DNA of 20,712 bases, taken from the IMG/VR virus record IMGVR_UViG_3300021085_002714, positions 1 through 20,712 of that record; one strand, written 5' to 3'. Within the stretch, counting starts at the first letter, position 1. Each line of letters begins with the position of its first letter. Source of the stretch: a virus. The notes beneath the pieces were generated by a model. The model did not search any database. It was not told the DNA's origin and worked only from the letters and a program-made list of their open reading frames with translations. Both the position numbers and the translations under genes were made by a program. This document shows, piece by piece, positions 1 through 8,284 of the stretch.

Positions 1-1
1 T

Positions 2-877
2 ACAATTTCTATATTAGTAAGAGCAGAACAACAAGAAGAAAAAGTTCCTATATGGTTAGTTGGTGATGAAGAAAGACAGTTTATAGAATATCCTATATTA
101 AGAAGGCCAGGATATGATTATGGATTAAGTTACAATAATTCTAGAGCATTTACAGCTCAACTTTGGAATAGTGAACGAGAACATCTATATCAATGGATAA
201 AGAGATATGAAAATCAATGGACAGTTATAACTCTTGTTGTTGATACTGATAATTCTAACATTCACTTTTATATGAATGGAAAAGAATCTGATGCAAGGTG
301 GGGAACTGGTACTCACTCACCATTAAAATATCAAGGTAATCTAAAAAGATATGGAAGTGTTCCTTTTTATTTAGGAACAACGACTTCAGTTCCCATCGAT
401 AATGTACAAAGATGGTTTAGGGGAGATATAGCAGACCTTAAAATATATAAAGGTGTATTATCGACAGAAGAAATTAAAGAAATACCAAAAACAATAATTG
501 ATGATAGATTAGTACTTCATTATGATTTTAGTGATGGAACTGCAACAGATAAATCGGGTAGAGAAAATCATGGAGAAGTTATAAACTGTAATCACAAAAA
601 GGGTAGTATAAATATTCCACACACTTCTGTACCTCACAGAAGATTAGGTAGATTATTCTGTTTACCTCATAAAGATGAAGGATTGGTAAAAAATGAACAT
701 GGTAAAGATGTTTGGGCAAAAGGAGAAACTACTGCAAGAAATGAAAGAAGATTTGTTCATCAGATGCAAGGTGGAAAATGGGACTATAAAAACGATGGTA
801 TGAATACCTTAAAATATAACCTAGTAAGTATTGAAGATATATCTGATAAAGCAAAAATGATAAACGTTACATTATGA
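2..877 (+). CDS. LamG-like protein with galactosyltransferase (GT7)-like C-terminus, 5' partial
   Basis: The reading frame is open from the first bases of the window, so the true start lies upstream; 291 residues are visible. The first ATG (272) falls inside a beta-rich stretch and is not a natural start. Visible residues 1-160 look like a LamG/concanavalin-A-like jelly roll, with a typical closing strand near residues 137-150 (FRGDIADLKIYKGVLS). LVLHYDFSDGTATDKSG at about 172-188 looks like the opening of a second LamG unit that is not completed. Residues 210-291 instead resemble the tail of beta-1,4-galactosyltransferases: an R-x-G-R...LPH strand, N..R, then DGMNTLKY at 265-272, equivalent to the family's DGLNSLxY. 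The catalytic GT domain, if present, would lie upstream of the window. Inferred role: glycan binding or transfer. It overlaps the next gene by 4 nt (ATGA). LamG call fairly secure, GT7 tail tentative. Confidence 0.7.
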   Translation, partial: TISILVRAEQQEEKVPIWLVGDEERQFIEYPILRRPGYDYGLSYNNSRAFTAQLWNSEREHLYQWIKRYENQWTVITLVVDTDNSNIHFYMNGKESDARWGTGTHSPLKYQGNLKRYGSVPFYLGTTTSVPIDNVQRWFRGDIADLKIYKGVLSTEEIKEIPKTIIDDRLVLHYDFSDGTATDKSGRENHGEVINCNHKKGSINIPHTSVPHRRLGRLFCLPHKDEGLVKNEHGKDVWAKGETTARNERRFVHQMQGGKWDYKNDGMNTLKYNLVSIEDISDKAKMINVTL

Positions 878-2280
878 ACCATCTACAAGATGTAAATAAC
901 AAACTAAATAAAGTTGGTTGTGGATTTTGTTTAGCAAAATGGACTCAAGTAACGATGCACCTTAGTACAGGTATGACTCATTCATGCCACCACCCATCTC
1001 CACACAAAATACCCTTAAGAGAAATACAAAGAAATCCATCTGCATTACACAATACAAGAAATAAAAAGGATAAACGGAGAGAAATGTTATCTGGTAAAAG
1101 GCCTGATGAATGTAACTACTGTTGGAATGTAGAAGATAACTCAAATTCATACTCTGATAGAACATTCAAATCTTCGGAACAATGGTCATGGCCAGAATAC
1201 GAAAAAATTAAGAATTCAAATTGGAGAGATAACTTCAATCCAAAATATGTTGAGGTTTCATTTTCGAACACTTGTAATTTTAAGTGTGCATACTGTGGTC
1301 CACAGTATTCTTCTAAGTGGGTAGAAGAAATAGAGAAACATGGTCCGTATAATACCTCTACAAATTATAATCAAATAGATACTCTTAGGAAAAAAGGAGA
1401 GATGCCCTATAAAAAGAGTGAAAAAAACCCCTATGTTGATGCTTTTTGGGAATGGTGGCCAGATTTGTATAAAGATTTGCATACTTTTAGAATTACTGGT
1501 GGAGAACCTTTACTTTCTAAAGATACATTTAAGGTATTAGAGTATATTAGAGATAATTGGGAGGAAAATCCAAATCTATCTTTAGCTATAAATACAAACA
1601 TGAATGTACCTAAAGGATTAATGAATCGTTTTATAGAATTGTGTGAAGATTTATCTAATAATAACAAAGTTAGAGAACTTATAATATTTACATCAGTTGA
1701 AGGAACAGATAAGCAAGCTGAATATACTAGATATGGGTTACATTATGAAACCTTTTGGAAAAATGTTGATACATTCCTAACCAAACTACCAAAAGTTACA
1801 GTAAACATTATGGCAACTTTTAATGCACTTTCAGTTTTCACATATAGTGATTTAATTGATAGAGTTTTTGATATGAAAAAGAAACATCAAAATGGTCAAA
1901 GATATTGGGTTTCTGCAATTCAGTTAGATACTTCATATTTAAGATGGCCATCTCACTTATCTGTTAGAATCTTAGATGATGAACACAAACAACTAATACT
2001 AGAATCTGCTAAGAAGGCTTTGTATTATGGTATTAAACAATTTACACACGATAATTATGGATTTTCTAATGTTGAGATACAAAAGATAAAAAGAATATAT
2101 GATTACTCGATAGGTCATAATGTGATATATGATATAGAAAAAAATAGAAAAGATTTCATAAAATTTGTAGATGAATTGGATAAAAGAAGAGGTACAAATT
2201 TTATAGAAACATTTCCACAACTAAAAGAGTTTTATGTTAGAAATAAGAAAGGGAAATCCATGGATATTTTGGCCAAGTAG
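874..2280 (+). CDS. Radical SAM protein 1, N-terminal SPASM/twitch-like module (CHH subtype)
   Basis: 468 residues. The radical SAM core carries the CX3CX2C motif CNFKCAYC at C134/C138/C141, which binds the SAM-cleaving [4Fe-4S] cluster, and GGEP at 209-212, which contacts SAM. Ahead of it is a cysteine module (C19, C38, C80, C83) built like a SPASM or twitch domain, which normally binds an auxiliary cluster and sits C-terminal to the core; here the order is inverted. The usual CC pair of the module is replaced by SCHHP (37-41). The core strand usually reading SIDG reads SVEG. The tail has LDKRR...FPQLKEF, shared with the other array members. It starts in an ATGA overlap with the LamG/GT7-like gene and overlaps the next LamG gene by 47 nt. 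It is closest to radical SAM protein 2 (2822). Family assignment is secure; reaction and substrate are unknown. Confidence 0.93.
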   Translation: MNHLQDVNNKLNKVGCGFCLAKWTQVTMHLSTGMTHSCHHPSPHKIPLREIQRNPSALHNTRNKKDKRREMLSGKRPDECNYCWNVEDNSNSYSDRTFKSSEQWSWPEYEKIKNSNWRDNFNPKYVEVSFSNTCNFKCAYCGPQYSSKWVEEIEKHGPYNTSTNYNQIDTLRKKGEMPYKKSEKNPYVDAFWEWWPDLYKDLHTFRITGGEPLLSKDTFKVLEYIRDNWEENPNLSLAINTNMNVPKGLMNRFIELCEDLSNNNKVRELIIFTSVEGTDKQAEYTRYGLHYETFWKNVDTFLTKLPKVTVNIMATFNALSVFTYSDLIDRVFDMKKKHQNGQRYWVSAIQLDTSYLRWPSHLSVRILDDEHKQLILESAKKALYYGIKQFTHDNYGFSNVEIQKIKRIYDYSIGHNVIYDIEKNRKDFIKFVDELDKRRGTNFIETFPQLKEFYVRNKKGKSMDILAK

Positions 2281-2815
2281 TATTTGTGATAGTCTACCAG
2301 AAAATCCAGCGGATAAATTACTTAACGGAAAACATTCTTATAAAATAGAATTATCCTTTACATTATTAGATAACTCATCTGATAAAAAAACTCTATTTTG
2401 TATATTACCAAAATACTCTGGTATTGATATAGAAAAAGAAAAACTATTTTTATTAGTAGGTAAAGAAGATAAAACCGAGTTTTATAACTTAGATTATGAT
2501 ATTTATCCTCATAAAAAAACACATATATTGTATGAGTATATTTATAGTGAGAAACTATGTATTACTATAAACAATAAACTAATAAAAGAAGTTAATTTAA
2601 CAGAACCACTTGGGTTTGATGAAAATCCACACATTATACTTGGGTCAGGAAACTTTCCTAAAAATGGGTTTAACTTAAATTACACAGATGTAAATTTCCA
2701 CGAGTTTAAGTTTTATTCAAATGGAGAGTTATTATCTAATCACGATTTTGAAGAATTTATTTTTGATAAATCAGTTGATAAAACAACAAATTGTAATTTT
2801 ATACATAAACTTTAG
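2234..2815 (+). CDS. Small LamG/ConA-like jelly-roll protein
   Basis: 193 residues, beta-rich and without signal peptide or membrane segment. The pattern fits a single LamG-like jelly roll: polar strands ending in NFHEFKFYSNGELLSNHDFEEF, the usual closing hairpin of phage and bacterial LamG domains. It then runs into DKTTNCNFIHKL, resembling the DxSGxxNHG opening of a following LamG repeat, like the arrangement in the gene at the left edge. The start chosen (ATG 2234) overlaps radical SAM gene 1 by 47 nt; no later in-frame ATG preserves the N-terminal strand. It lies between the two most similar radical SAM genes and 6 nt before the second. Inferred role: carbohydrate or protein binding, perhaps presenting a substrate. 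No catalytic residues are recognisable. The fold call rests on sequence pattern only. Confidence 0.68.
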   Translation: MLEIRKGNPWIFWPSSICDSLPENPADKLLNGKHSYKIELSFTLLDNSSDKKTLFCILPKYSGIDIEKEKLFLLVGKEDKTEFYNLDYDIYPHKKTHILYEYIYSEKLCITINNKLIKEVNLTEPLGFDENPHIILGSGNFPKNGFNLNYTDVNFHEFKFYSNGELLSNHDFEEFIFDKSVDKTTNCNFIHKL

Positions 2816-2821
2816 AGTTAT

Positions 2822-4453
2822 ATGAAGAGTATATTCGGAAAAAGAGAAAATGAAACATTTCAACAATATAGAGAACGTTCTATAAATTCTATCTCAAAAT
2901 CATTTTGTGGTGCCAAGTGGTACAATGCAACTATATGGTTAGGTAATGGAACAACGGCAAGTTGTCATCACCCACCTGCTCATAAAATACCTTTAGATGA
3001 GGTTGCCAAATCATATAAAGCTCTTCATAATACAACATATAAAAAAGCAATTCGTAAAGAAATGTTAGATGGGGTAAGACCCAAAGAATGTGAGTACTGT
3101 TGGAAGATAGAAGATTTGGGAGATGATAAAGTTTCCGATAGAGTTTACAAATCAGTAATATATTCAGATGAAGAACTTATCGAAGCAAAAGAAAAGTTTG
3201 GAGCAGGTTTAGATGTTGACTTGAAAACATTAGAAATTGCATTTGATGCAAACTGTAATTTTGGTTGTTCTTATTGTAACGCTTCTTTTTCTACTACATG
3301 GCAAAAAGATGTAAAACAATTTGGACCTTATCAAAATTTAGTATCTGATGGTGCTGGTGCATTCCAACACGATGGTGGTCATGCAATGCCGTATGGAAGA
3401 AAGAATGAAGGAAATCCATATGTAGAGGCTTTTTGGAAATGGTGGGAATCAGAATTACAATATACTTTAAGGGAATTGAGAGTAACAGGTGGTGAACCTT
3501 CAATGTCACCTGATTTTTGGAAACTAATGGATTGGTGGAAAGCAAATCCTGATTGTAAAGTACCTTTTGCCGTTAACTCTAATTTAGGACAAAAGAAAAA
3601 ATTATTAGATGCTCTAATTGAATCATCTAAAAGTTTTAAGGATTTTAGTATCTATACATCAAATGAAGCAATAGGTATTCAAGCTGAGTACATTAGATAT
3701 GGACTTGATTGGGATGTTTGGTTGAATAATATGCACAGAGTAAATTCAGAAGGAAATATTAAATCAGTAAATGTAATGATGACAATAAATGCACTTTGTT
3801 TATTTTCTATTACCGAGTTTATGGATGAAATGTTAATTCTAAAAGAAAAATACGGCCAAACAGCGGCAGTAATGTCTTTTAACATACTTCGATTTCCTTC
3901 TTTTCAATCAATAGTAACTTTACCTGAAAATATTAGATTAGAAAGAGCAGACCATATTGAAAAATGGTTAGAAAAAAATTGGAAAGGTGGAAGAGACGGT
4001 TTATTAGATATGGAAAGGGATGGTATAATTCGTACTATTGATTACATCAGAAGAATTGAATCTGGTCATAGACATACTTCATCTAAAGAAAGTAGAGAAA
4101 GAGATTGGAAATCATTTTATTCTCAATATGATAAAAGAAGAAAAAAAGATTTCTTAAAAGCATTTCCAATGTTAAAAGAATGGTGGGATAGTATACCTGA
4201 AACAAATGTGGCACAACTTAAGGGTGTAATTGATGGAGATGATGCTAAATCAAATAGATATGTTGATGAGGTATTGAAAAAAGCTAAAGATGAAGGTTGG
4301 GTATTGAATCCTCAATGGGCTAATCCAGGTGCACAAGATTACATAGAACCAGATGACCAACAACAAGATGATATGATTGATTTAGTGGAACAATTAAATG
4401 CAACCTCAGATGATAAGCATGTTGGTGGAGTGGTAGGAAAGAAATTATTATGA
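2822..4453 (+). CDS. Radical SAM protein 2, N-terminal SPASM/twitch-like module (CHH subtype)
   Basis: 543 residues, the longest of the array. The core cluster motif CNFGCSYC is at C145/C149/C152 and GGEP at 223-226. The N-terminal cysteine module has C29, C48, C90 and C93. As in protein 1, the CC pair is replaced by SCHHPPAHKIPL (47-58), and the SIDG-like strand reads TSNEA. Proteins 1 and 2 also share a stretch before GGEP (MPY...NPYV-AFW-WW), so they form a pair with the LamG gene between them. The array tail motif YDKRR...FPMLKEWW is followed by an acidic, glutamine-rich extension of about 80 residues (DDQQQDD near its middle) that the other members lack. It ends in an ATGA overlap with the next gene. 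The fold is secure; the substrate is unknown. Confidence 0.93.
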   Translation: MKSIFGKRENETFQQYRERSINSISKSFCGAKWYNATIWLGNGTTASCHHPPAHKIPLDEVAKSYKALHNTTYKKAIRKEMLDGVRPKECEYCWKIEDLGDDKVSDRVYKSVIYSDEELIEAKEKFGAGLDVDLKTLEIAFDANCNFGCSYCNASFSTTWQKDVKQFGPYQNLVSDGAGAFQHDGGHAMPYGRKNEGNPYVEAFWKWWESELQYTLRELRVTGGEPSMSPDFWKLMDWWKANPDCKVPFAVNSNLGQKKKLLDALIESSKSFKDFSIYTSNEAIGIQAEYIRYGLDWDVWLNNMHRVNSEGNIKSVNVMMTINALCLFSITEFMDEMLILKEKYGQTAAVMSFNILRFPSFQSIVTLPENIRLERADHIEKWLEKNWKGGRDGLLDMERDGIIRTIDYIRRIESGHRHTSSKESRERDWKSFYSQYDKRRKKDFLKAFPMLKEWWDSIPETNVAQLKGVIDGDDAKSNRYVDEVLKKAKDEGWVLNPQWANPGAQDYIEPDDQQQDDMIDLVEQLNATSDDKHVGGVVGKKLL

Positions 4454-5823
4454 AAATAAAACCATCAGAAGGAAATAAAACTTTTTGTATGGCACCTTGG
4501 TCTCATACATACCTTTCACCACAAAGTGAGAGAAGGTTATGTTGTGCTTCTAGAGAAAAGGCTAATTGGGCAACACAATACATTGATGGAGATTCTGCAG
4601 ATGAGGATTCAACTTATAATCCTGGTACATTAAAAGAACATTGGAATTCTGAATATATGAAAGGAATTCGTAGAGACCTAATGGCAGGTAAAGAAATACC
4701 ACAATGTACTGTTTGTAATGATAAACTACTAAATATTTCAATTTATAGAGATTACTTTACAAAAACATTGTTCCCAAATAAGATTGATGAGGCTTTTGAA
4801 AAAACAAGAGAAGATGGTCATACTGAGATGTTACCAATTTCATTTGATTACAGAGTACGAAATCTTTGTAACTTCAAATGTAGAATGTGTGGTGACCAGT
4901 TATCATCATCTTGGGAAGCTGAGAGAAGAGCAATGGGAGATTATGACCAAGAAGGTAATACAGATTTTTGGGCATTAAAAGAAAACAAACCTGCGATAGA
5001 AAATTTTCAAAAAGATGTTGCTGAAGCCGAATTATGGGAAGCAGTTAAGAGTGGAGTAATAGAAGAAATATATTGGGTAGGTGGAGAACCTCTAATGTGG
5101 GAGATACATTGGGAAATTATGGAATACTTAGTTGAACATGATTTAGCTAAAAATGTATGGATACGATATAATACGAATTTTAGTAGAACAACATATAAGA
5201 AGTGGAACTTAAGAGATATGCTTCCTCACTTCAAGACGGTTCAGATATGTGCATCTATCGATGGAGTTGGTGAAAATGTTGAATATGTTAGACACGGTAT
5301 AAAGTGGGATAGTTGGATACAAAATTTCAAAGATTTTACTTTCCTTAATAAAAAGTATGGTGATTATGGAATTGCATTCGATTTAACAATCACAACACCA
5401 GGCCTTTTCTGTTTGAAAGAGATGTTAGATTTGGCACTTGAACTGGATGTACATACATTAATAAAAACTACATTTGCATTTGATAGTTCTATAATGATGT
5501 GTCCTCAAGTATTACCTCGTGAATTATATGATGAAATTCTTGATGACTTGATAGAATATGTAACACCTAAAGTCCAAAACACTAAGTATTCAAATTGGAT
5601 AGATTGTTTGGTAGACTTAAAATCTAGACAAGTTTTTTCTGAACAATATGATGATTGGCAAGATGGATTAAAAAATGGTAAAAGAAGATTACAGAGAGTA
5701 GATAAGTGGAGAAGAAACGAAGGAGATATTGAAAAAATTTATGCACAAAATCCTAAAGTATTAAAATGGTGGAATTCAATAGATTTATCAGAAACTCCTG
5801 AGATAACAACAAATATAATATGA
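4450..5823 (+). CDS. Radical SAM protein 3, N-terminal SPASM/twitch-like module
   Basis: 457 residues. The N-terminal module has FCMAPW with C13, the CC pair C31/C32, and C86/C89, typical of SPASM/twitch auxiliary-cluster ligands. The radical SAM motif CNFKCRMC lies at C140/C144/C147 and GGEP at 211-214. It keeps the canonical SIDG strand followed by EYVRHG. The C-terminal tail reads VDKWRR...NPKVLKWWNSI, the same motif as in proteins 1 and 2. It overlaps the upstream gene by 4 nt (ATGA) and the downstream gene by 4 nt, implying translational coupling. I expect it to match NCBI's family of radical SAM proteins with an N-terminal twitch domain. No substrate can be inferred beyond the glycan-like context. 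Confidence 0.93.
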   Translation: MKIKPSEGNKTFCMAPWSHTYLSPQSERRLCCASREKANWATQYIDGDSADEDSTYNPGTLKEHWNSEYMKGIRRDLMAGKEIPQCTVCNDKLLNISIYRDYFTKTLFPNKIDEAFEKTREDGHTEMLPISFDYRVRNLCNFKCRMCGDQLSSSWEAERRAMGDYDQEGNTDFWALKENKPAIENFQKDVAEAELWEAVKSGVIEEIYWVGGEPLMWEIHWEIMEYLVEHDLAKNVWIRYNTNFSRTTYKKWNLRDMLPHFKTVQICASIDGVGENVEYVRHGIKWDSWIQNFKDFTFLNKKYGDYGIAFDLTITTPGLFCLKEMLDLALELDVHTLIKTTFAFDSSIMMCPQVLPRELYDEILDDLIEYVTPKVQNTKYSNWIDCLVDLKSRQVFSEQYDDWQDGLKNGKRRLQRVDKWRRNEGDIEKIYAQNPKVLKWWNSIDLSETPEITTNII

Positions 5824-7046
5824 TAGCCGCTGGAGAAGAATATAGAAAAAAATCATTTTGTGTATTACCCTTTACACATTTGGCAACTCATCCAATTGGA
5901 ACAGTTACTCCTTGTTGTATAACTGATATGACAAATAGCGTATCAACTGCTGCAAATAAAGATGGCCATCATTTATTCTTATCTAAAGATAGTTTAGATG
6001 ATATATCTAATTCAGATAAATTTAATAAGATACGAAAACAAATGGTTAATGGGGAATTCCCATCTGTTTGTCAAAAATGTTACAAATATGATTTTAATGA
6101 GGTTCATTCTAAGAGAATGGAATCCAACTTAAAATTTGCTCATTTAATTGATGAATGTTTTAAGAATGTTAATCCCGATGGTTCACTAAAAACAGTAAAC
6201 TACAAATATGTAGAATTAAGATTAGGAACAGTTTGTAATCTAAAATGTACTACTTGTAATCCGTTTTCATCTAATAGGTGGCATCAAGATATAGGTGCAT
6301 TTAAGGGAACAGAATTTGAAAGAGATTACTTTAGAAATGATATAAAAACAGAATGGTATAGAGATTATGATTTTTATGATGAATTATATACTAGATGTAA
6401 TGGGTTAGAAGAAGTTTGGATAAATGGTGGTGAGCCTACTTTAATAAAAGAACATGGATATTTCTTAAATAAATTCGTAGAAGATGGTAGGAGTAAAAAT
6501 GTAGATTTACATTACAGCTTAAATTGTACTCAGTTTCCAGACCATTTTATTGAATTATGGAAAAACTTTAGAAAGGTAAGAATACACTTATCGATAGATG
6601 ATATAGAAGATAGAAATTATTATGTAAGATTCCCATCAGACTGGAATCAGATATATAAATCATTTCAAAAAATAATCAAATATAAAGATGTATTTGATTT
6701 AGAAGTTTGCCAAACAGTATCTGCACTGAATGTACATAAAATGAATGATTTCAAAGATTGGGTAGATAGTTATGATTTAATAATTGCTCATAACTATGTA
6801 CATTGGCCGAATCATATGCACGTTTCATTGATACCAGATGAGATGAAAAAAGAAGTAAAGAAAAATATTAGTTCCTTGGCTCCACATGAAAAAGATAGGT
6901 TGATGTTGGAGCTAGATAAGCCGAGAGATTTGGATAATGAGAGGAGATTTTATAGTTTTATTAACTTATTAGATGAAAAAAGAAAAGTATATATAGGTGA
7001 TTACTTAGAAGAGTGGGATAAGTATTTTAAGGAAAGAAAAATATGA
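5820..7046 (+). CDS. Radical SAM protein 4, N-terminal SPASM/twitch-like module
   Basis: 408 residues. N-terminal module: C14 in FCVLPF, CC pair C32/C33, and C84/C87. Core: CNLKCTTC at C139/C143/C146 and INGGEP with GGEP at 203-206. The SIDG strand reads SIDD, and the usual EYxRxG motif reads YYVRFP, a local divergence from its neighbours. The tail keeps LDEKR followed by LEEWDKYF, a shortened form of the array tail. Start and stop both lie in ATGA overlaps, so the gene is embedded in a coupled run. Assignment to radical SAM is secure; specific function is unknown. Confidence 0.92.
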   Translation: MIAAGEEYRKKSFCVLPFTHLATHPIGTVTPCCITDMTNSVSTAANKDGHHLFLSKDSLDDISNSDKFNKIRKQMVNGEFPSVCQKCYKYDFNEVHSKRMESNLKFAHLIDECFKNVNPDGSLKTVNYKYVELRLGTVCNLKCTTCNPFSSNRWHQDIGAFKGTEFERDYFRNDIKTEWYRDYDFYDELYTRCNGLEEVWINGGEPTLIKEHGYFLNKFVEDGRSKNVDLHYSLNCTQFPDHFIELWKNFRKVRIHLSIDDIEDRNYYVRFPSDWNQIYKSFQKIIKYKDVFDLEVCQTVSALNVHKMNDFKDWVDSYDLIIAHNYVHWPNHMHVSLIPDEMKKEVKKNISSLAPHEKDRLMLELDKPRDLDNERRFYSFINLLDEKRKVYIGDYLEEWDKYFKERKI

Positions 7047-8284
7047 AAAATATGTGTACAGTACCATGGGTAGGTTTTTCAAATGACCCTGATGGTAGAA
7101 TTAGAGCTTGTTGTATATCTAAAGACCATGTTACCAAAGAAGATGGTTCATATTTTTATACTCAAAAAGATAATATCAAAGATATATTTCACAGTAAGTA
7201 TATGAATGATTTACGACAAGAGTTTAAGGATGGTAAAATGCCTTCAAACTGTTCAACTTGTTGGAAAGATGAAGAAAATGGTTATACATCTAAGAGACAA
7301 CATTACAATCAGATTATAAAAGAGTATTTGGGTGAACATGCTATACCAGAAATCATAACATCACAACCAGTTTCAGAATATCCTTTTGATTTTCAAGTAA
7401 TATTAACTAATGCTTGTAATCTTAAGTGTAGAAGTTGTGGTAGTTCACATAGTACAGAGTGGTATAAAGAATTAAAAACAATGACACCTGAAACTGTGGG
7501 TGAAATTGGTAATTATTTATATCCACTTCCACATGGACAAGCTGGAGATAGGAAGGGTGAGTTTATTTCATCAATGGAAGATTGGTTACCTTTTGTAAAG
7601 AGAATAGAAATAGTAGGTGGAGAGCCATTCTATACTAAGAATTGGGAAAATGCATGGAACTTTATGATTGAAAAGGGAAAAGCTCAAGATATTATATTAA
7701 ATATGTCAACCAATGCAACAATTATTAATGAACCACTGGTTCGTAGGATAGCTGAAAACTTCAAAAGAGTTGGTATAGGGTTGAGTATTGATGGAATGGG
7801 TAAAACTTTTGAGTATTTGAGAAAAAATGCAATATGGGATGAGGTTACTAAGAATCTAATTAAATTCAATGAAATAAATTTAGATTATCAGGCACATAAC
7901 AAAACATTTTTTAACTACACATATACAACCTCTTGGATTAATGCGTATGAACTGCCAGAATTCCATGATTGGATAAGAGAATATACACCAAGTTTTAATA
8001 TTTGGATGAATATAATTCATAGTCCTGAACATATGTGTTTATATATGATACCAAAAATATCAAAAGATAGAATTAAGAAAAAATGGTTATCATATGATTG
8101 GGGTAAATTTCAAAAAGATATAGATGGTATGATTTCATATATGTACTCGAAACAACCATCAAAAAGTGAAATAAAAAAGGTGTATAAAAGATATACAATA
8201 TTAGATAAATACAGAACTGAAAGTACATTCGATGTAGTTAAAGATAACTTTCCTGAATTGGAAGAATTTTTTGAAGATGAGTAG
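7043..8284 (+). CDS. Radical SAM protein 5, N-terminal SPASM/twitch-like module
   Basis: 413 residues. The cysteine module begins almost at the N-terminus (C5 in CTVPW), followed by C23/C24 and C70/C73. The core has CNLKCRSC at C125/C129/C132, VGGEP with GGEP at 192-195, and SIDG with EYLRKN. The tail reads LDKYR...FPELEEFF, matching the array consensus. The DNA coding for its CX3CX2C motif is identical over 28 bases to that of radical SAM protein 7. It starts in an ATGA overlap and its stop overlaps the start of the next gene. Confidence 0.93.
   Translation: MKNMCTVPWVGFSNDPDGRIRACCISKDHVTKEDGSYFYTQKDNIKDIFHSKYMNDLRQEFKDGKMPSNCSTCWKDEENGYTSKRQHYNQIIKEYLGEHAIPEIITSQPVSEYPFDFQVILTNACNLKCRSCGSSHSTEWYKELKTMTPETVGEIGNYLYPLPHGQAGDRKGEFISSMEDWLPFVKRIEIVGGEPFYTKNWENAWNFMIEKGKAQDIILNMSTNATIINEPLVRRIAENFKRVGIGLSIDGMGKTFEYLRKNAIWDEVTKNLIKFNEINLDYQAHNKTFFNYTYTTSWINAYELPEFHDWIREYTPSFNIWMNIIHSPEHMCLYMIPKISKDRIKKKWLSYDWGKFQKDIDGMISYMYSKQPSKSEIKKVYKRYTILDKYRTESTFDVVKDNFPELEEFFEDE

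Noticed and set aside
962-2220. Several minus-strand ORFs of 60-80 codons opposite radical SAM gene 1, and similar ones across the window
   Set aside because: They lie antisense to clearly coding genes, lack recognisable domains and ribosome-binding sites, and are rich in Phe/Ile/Ser as expected from reverse reading of AT-rich genes.
4784-4978. + strand 64-codon ORF, and another at 13839-14036
   Set aside because: Both are out-of-frame shadows inside long genes with intact motifs.
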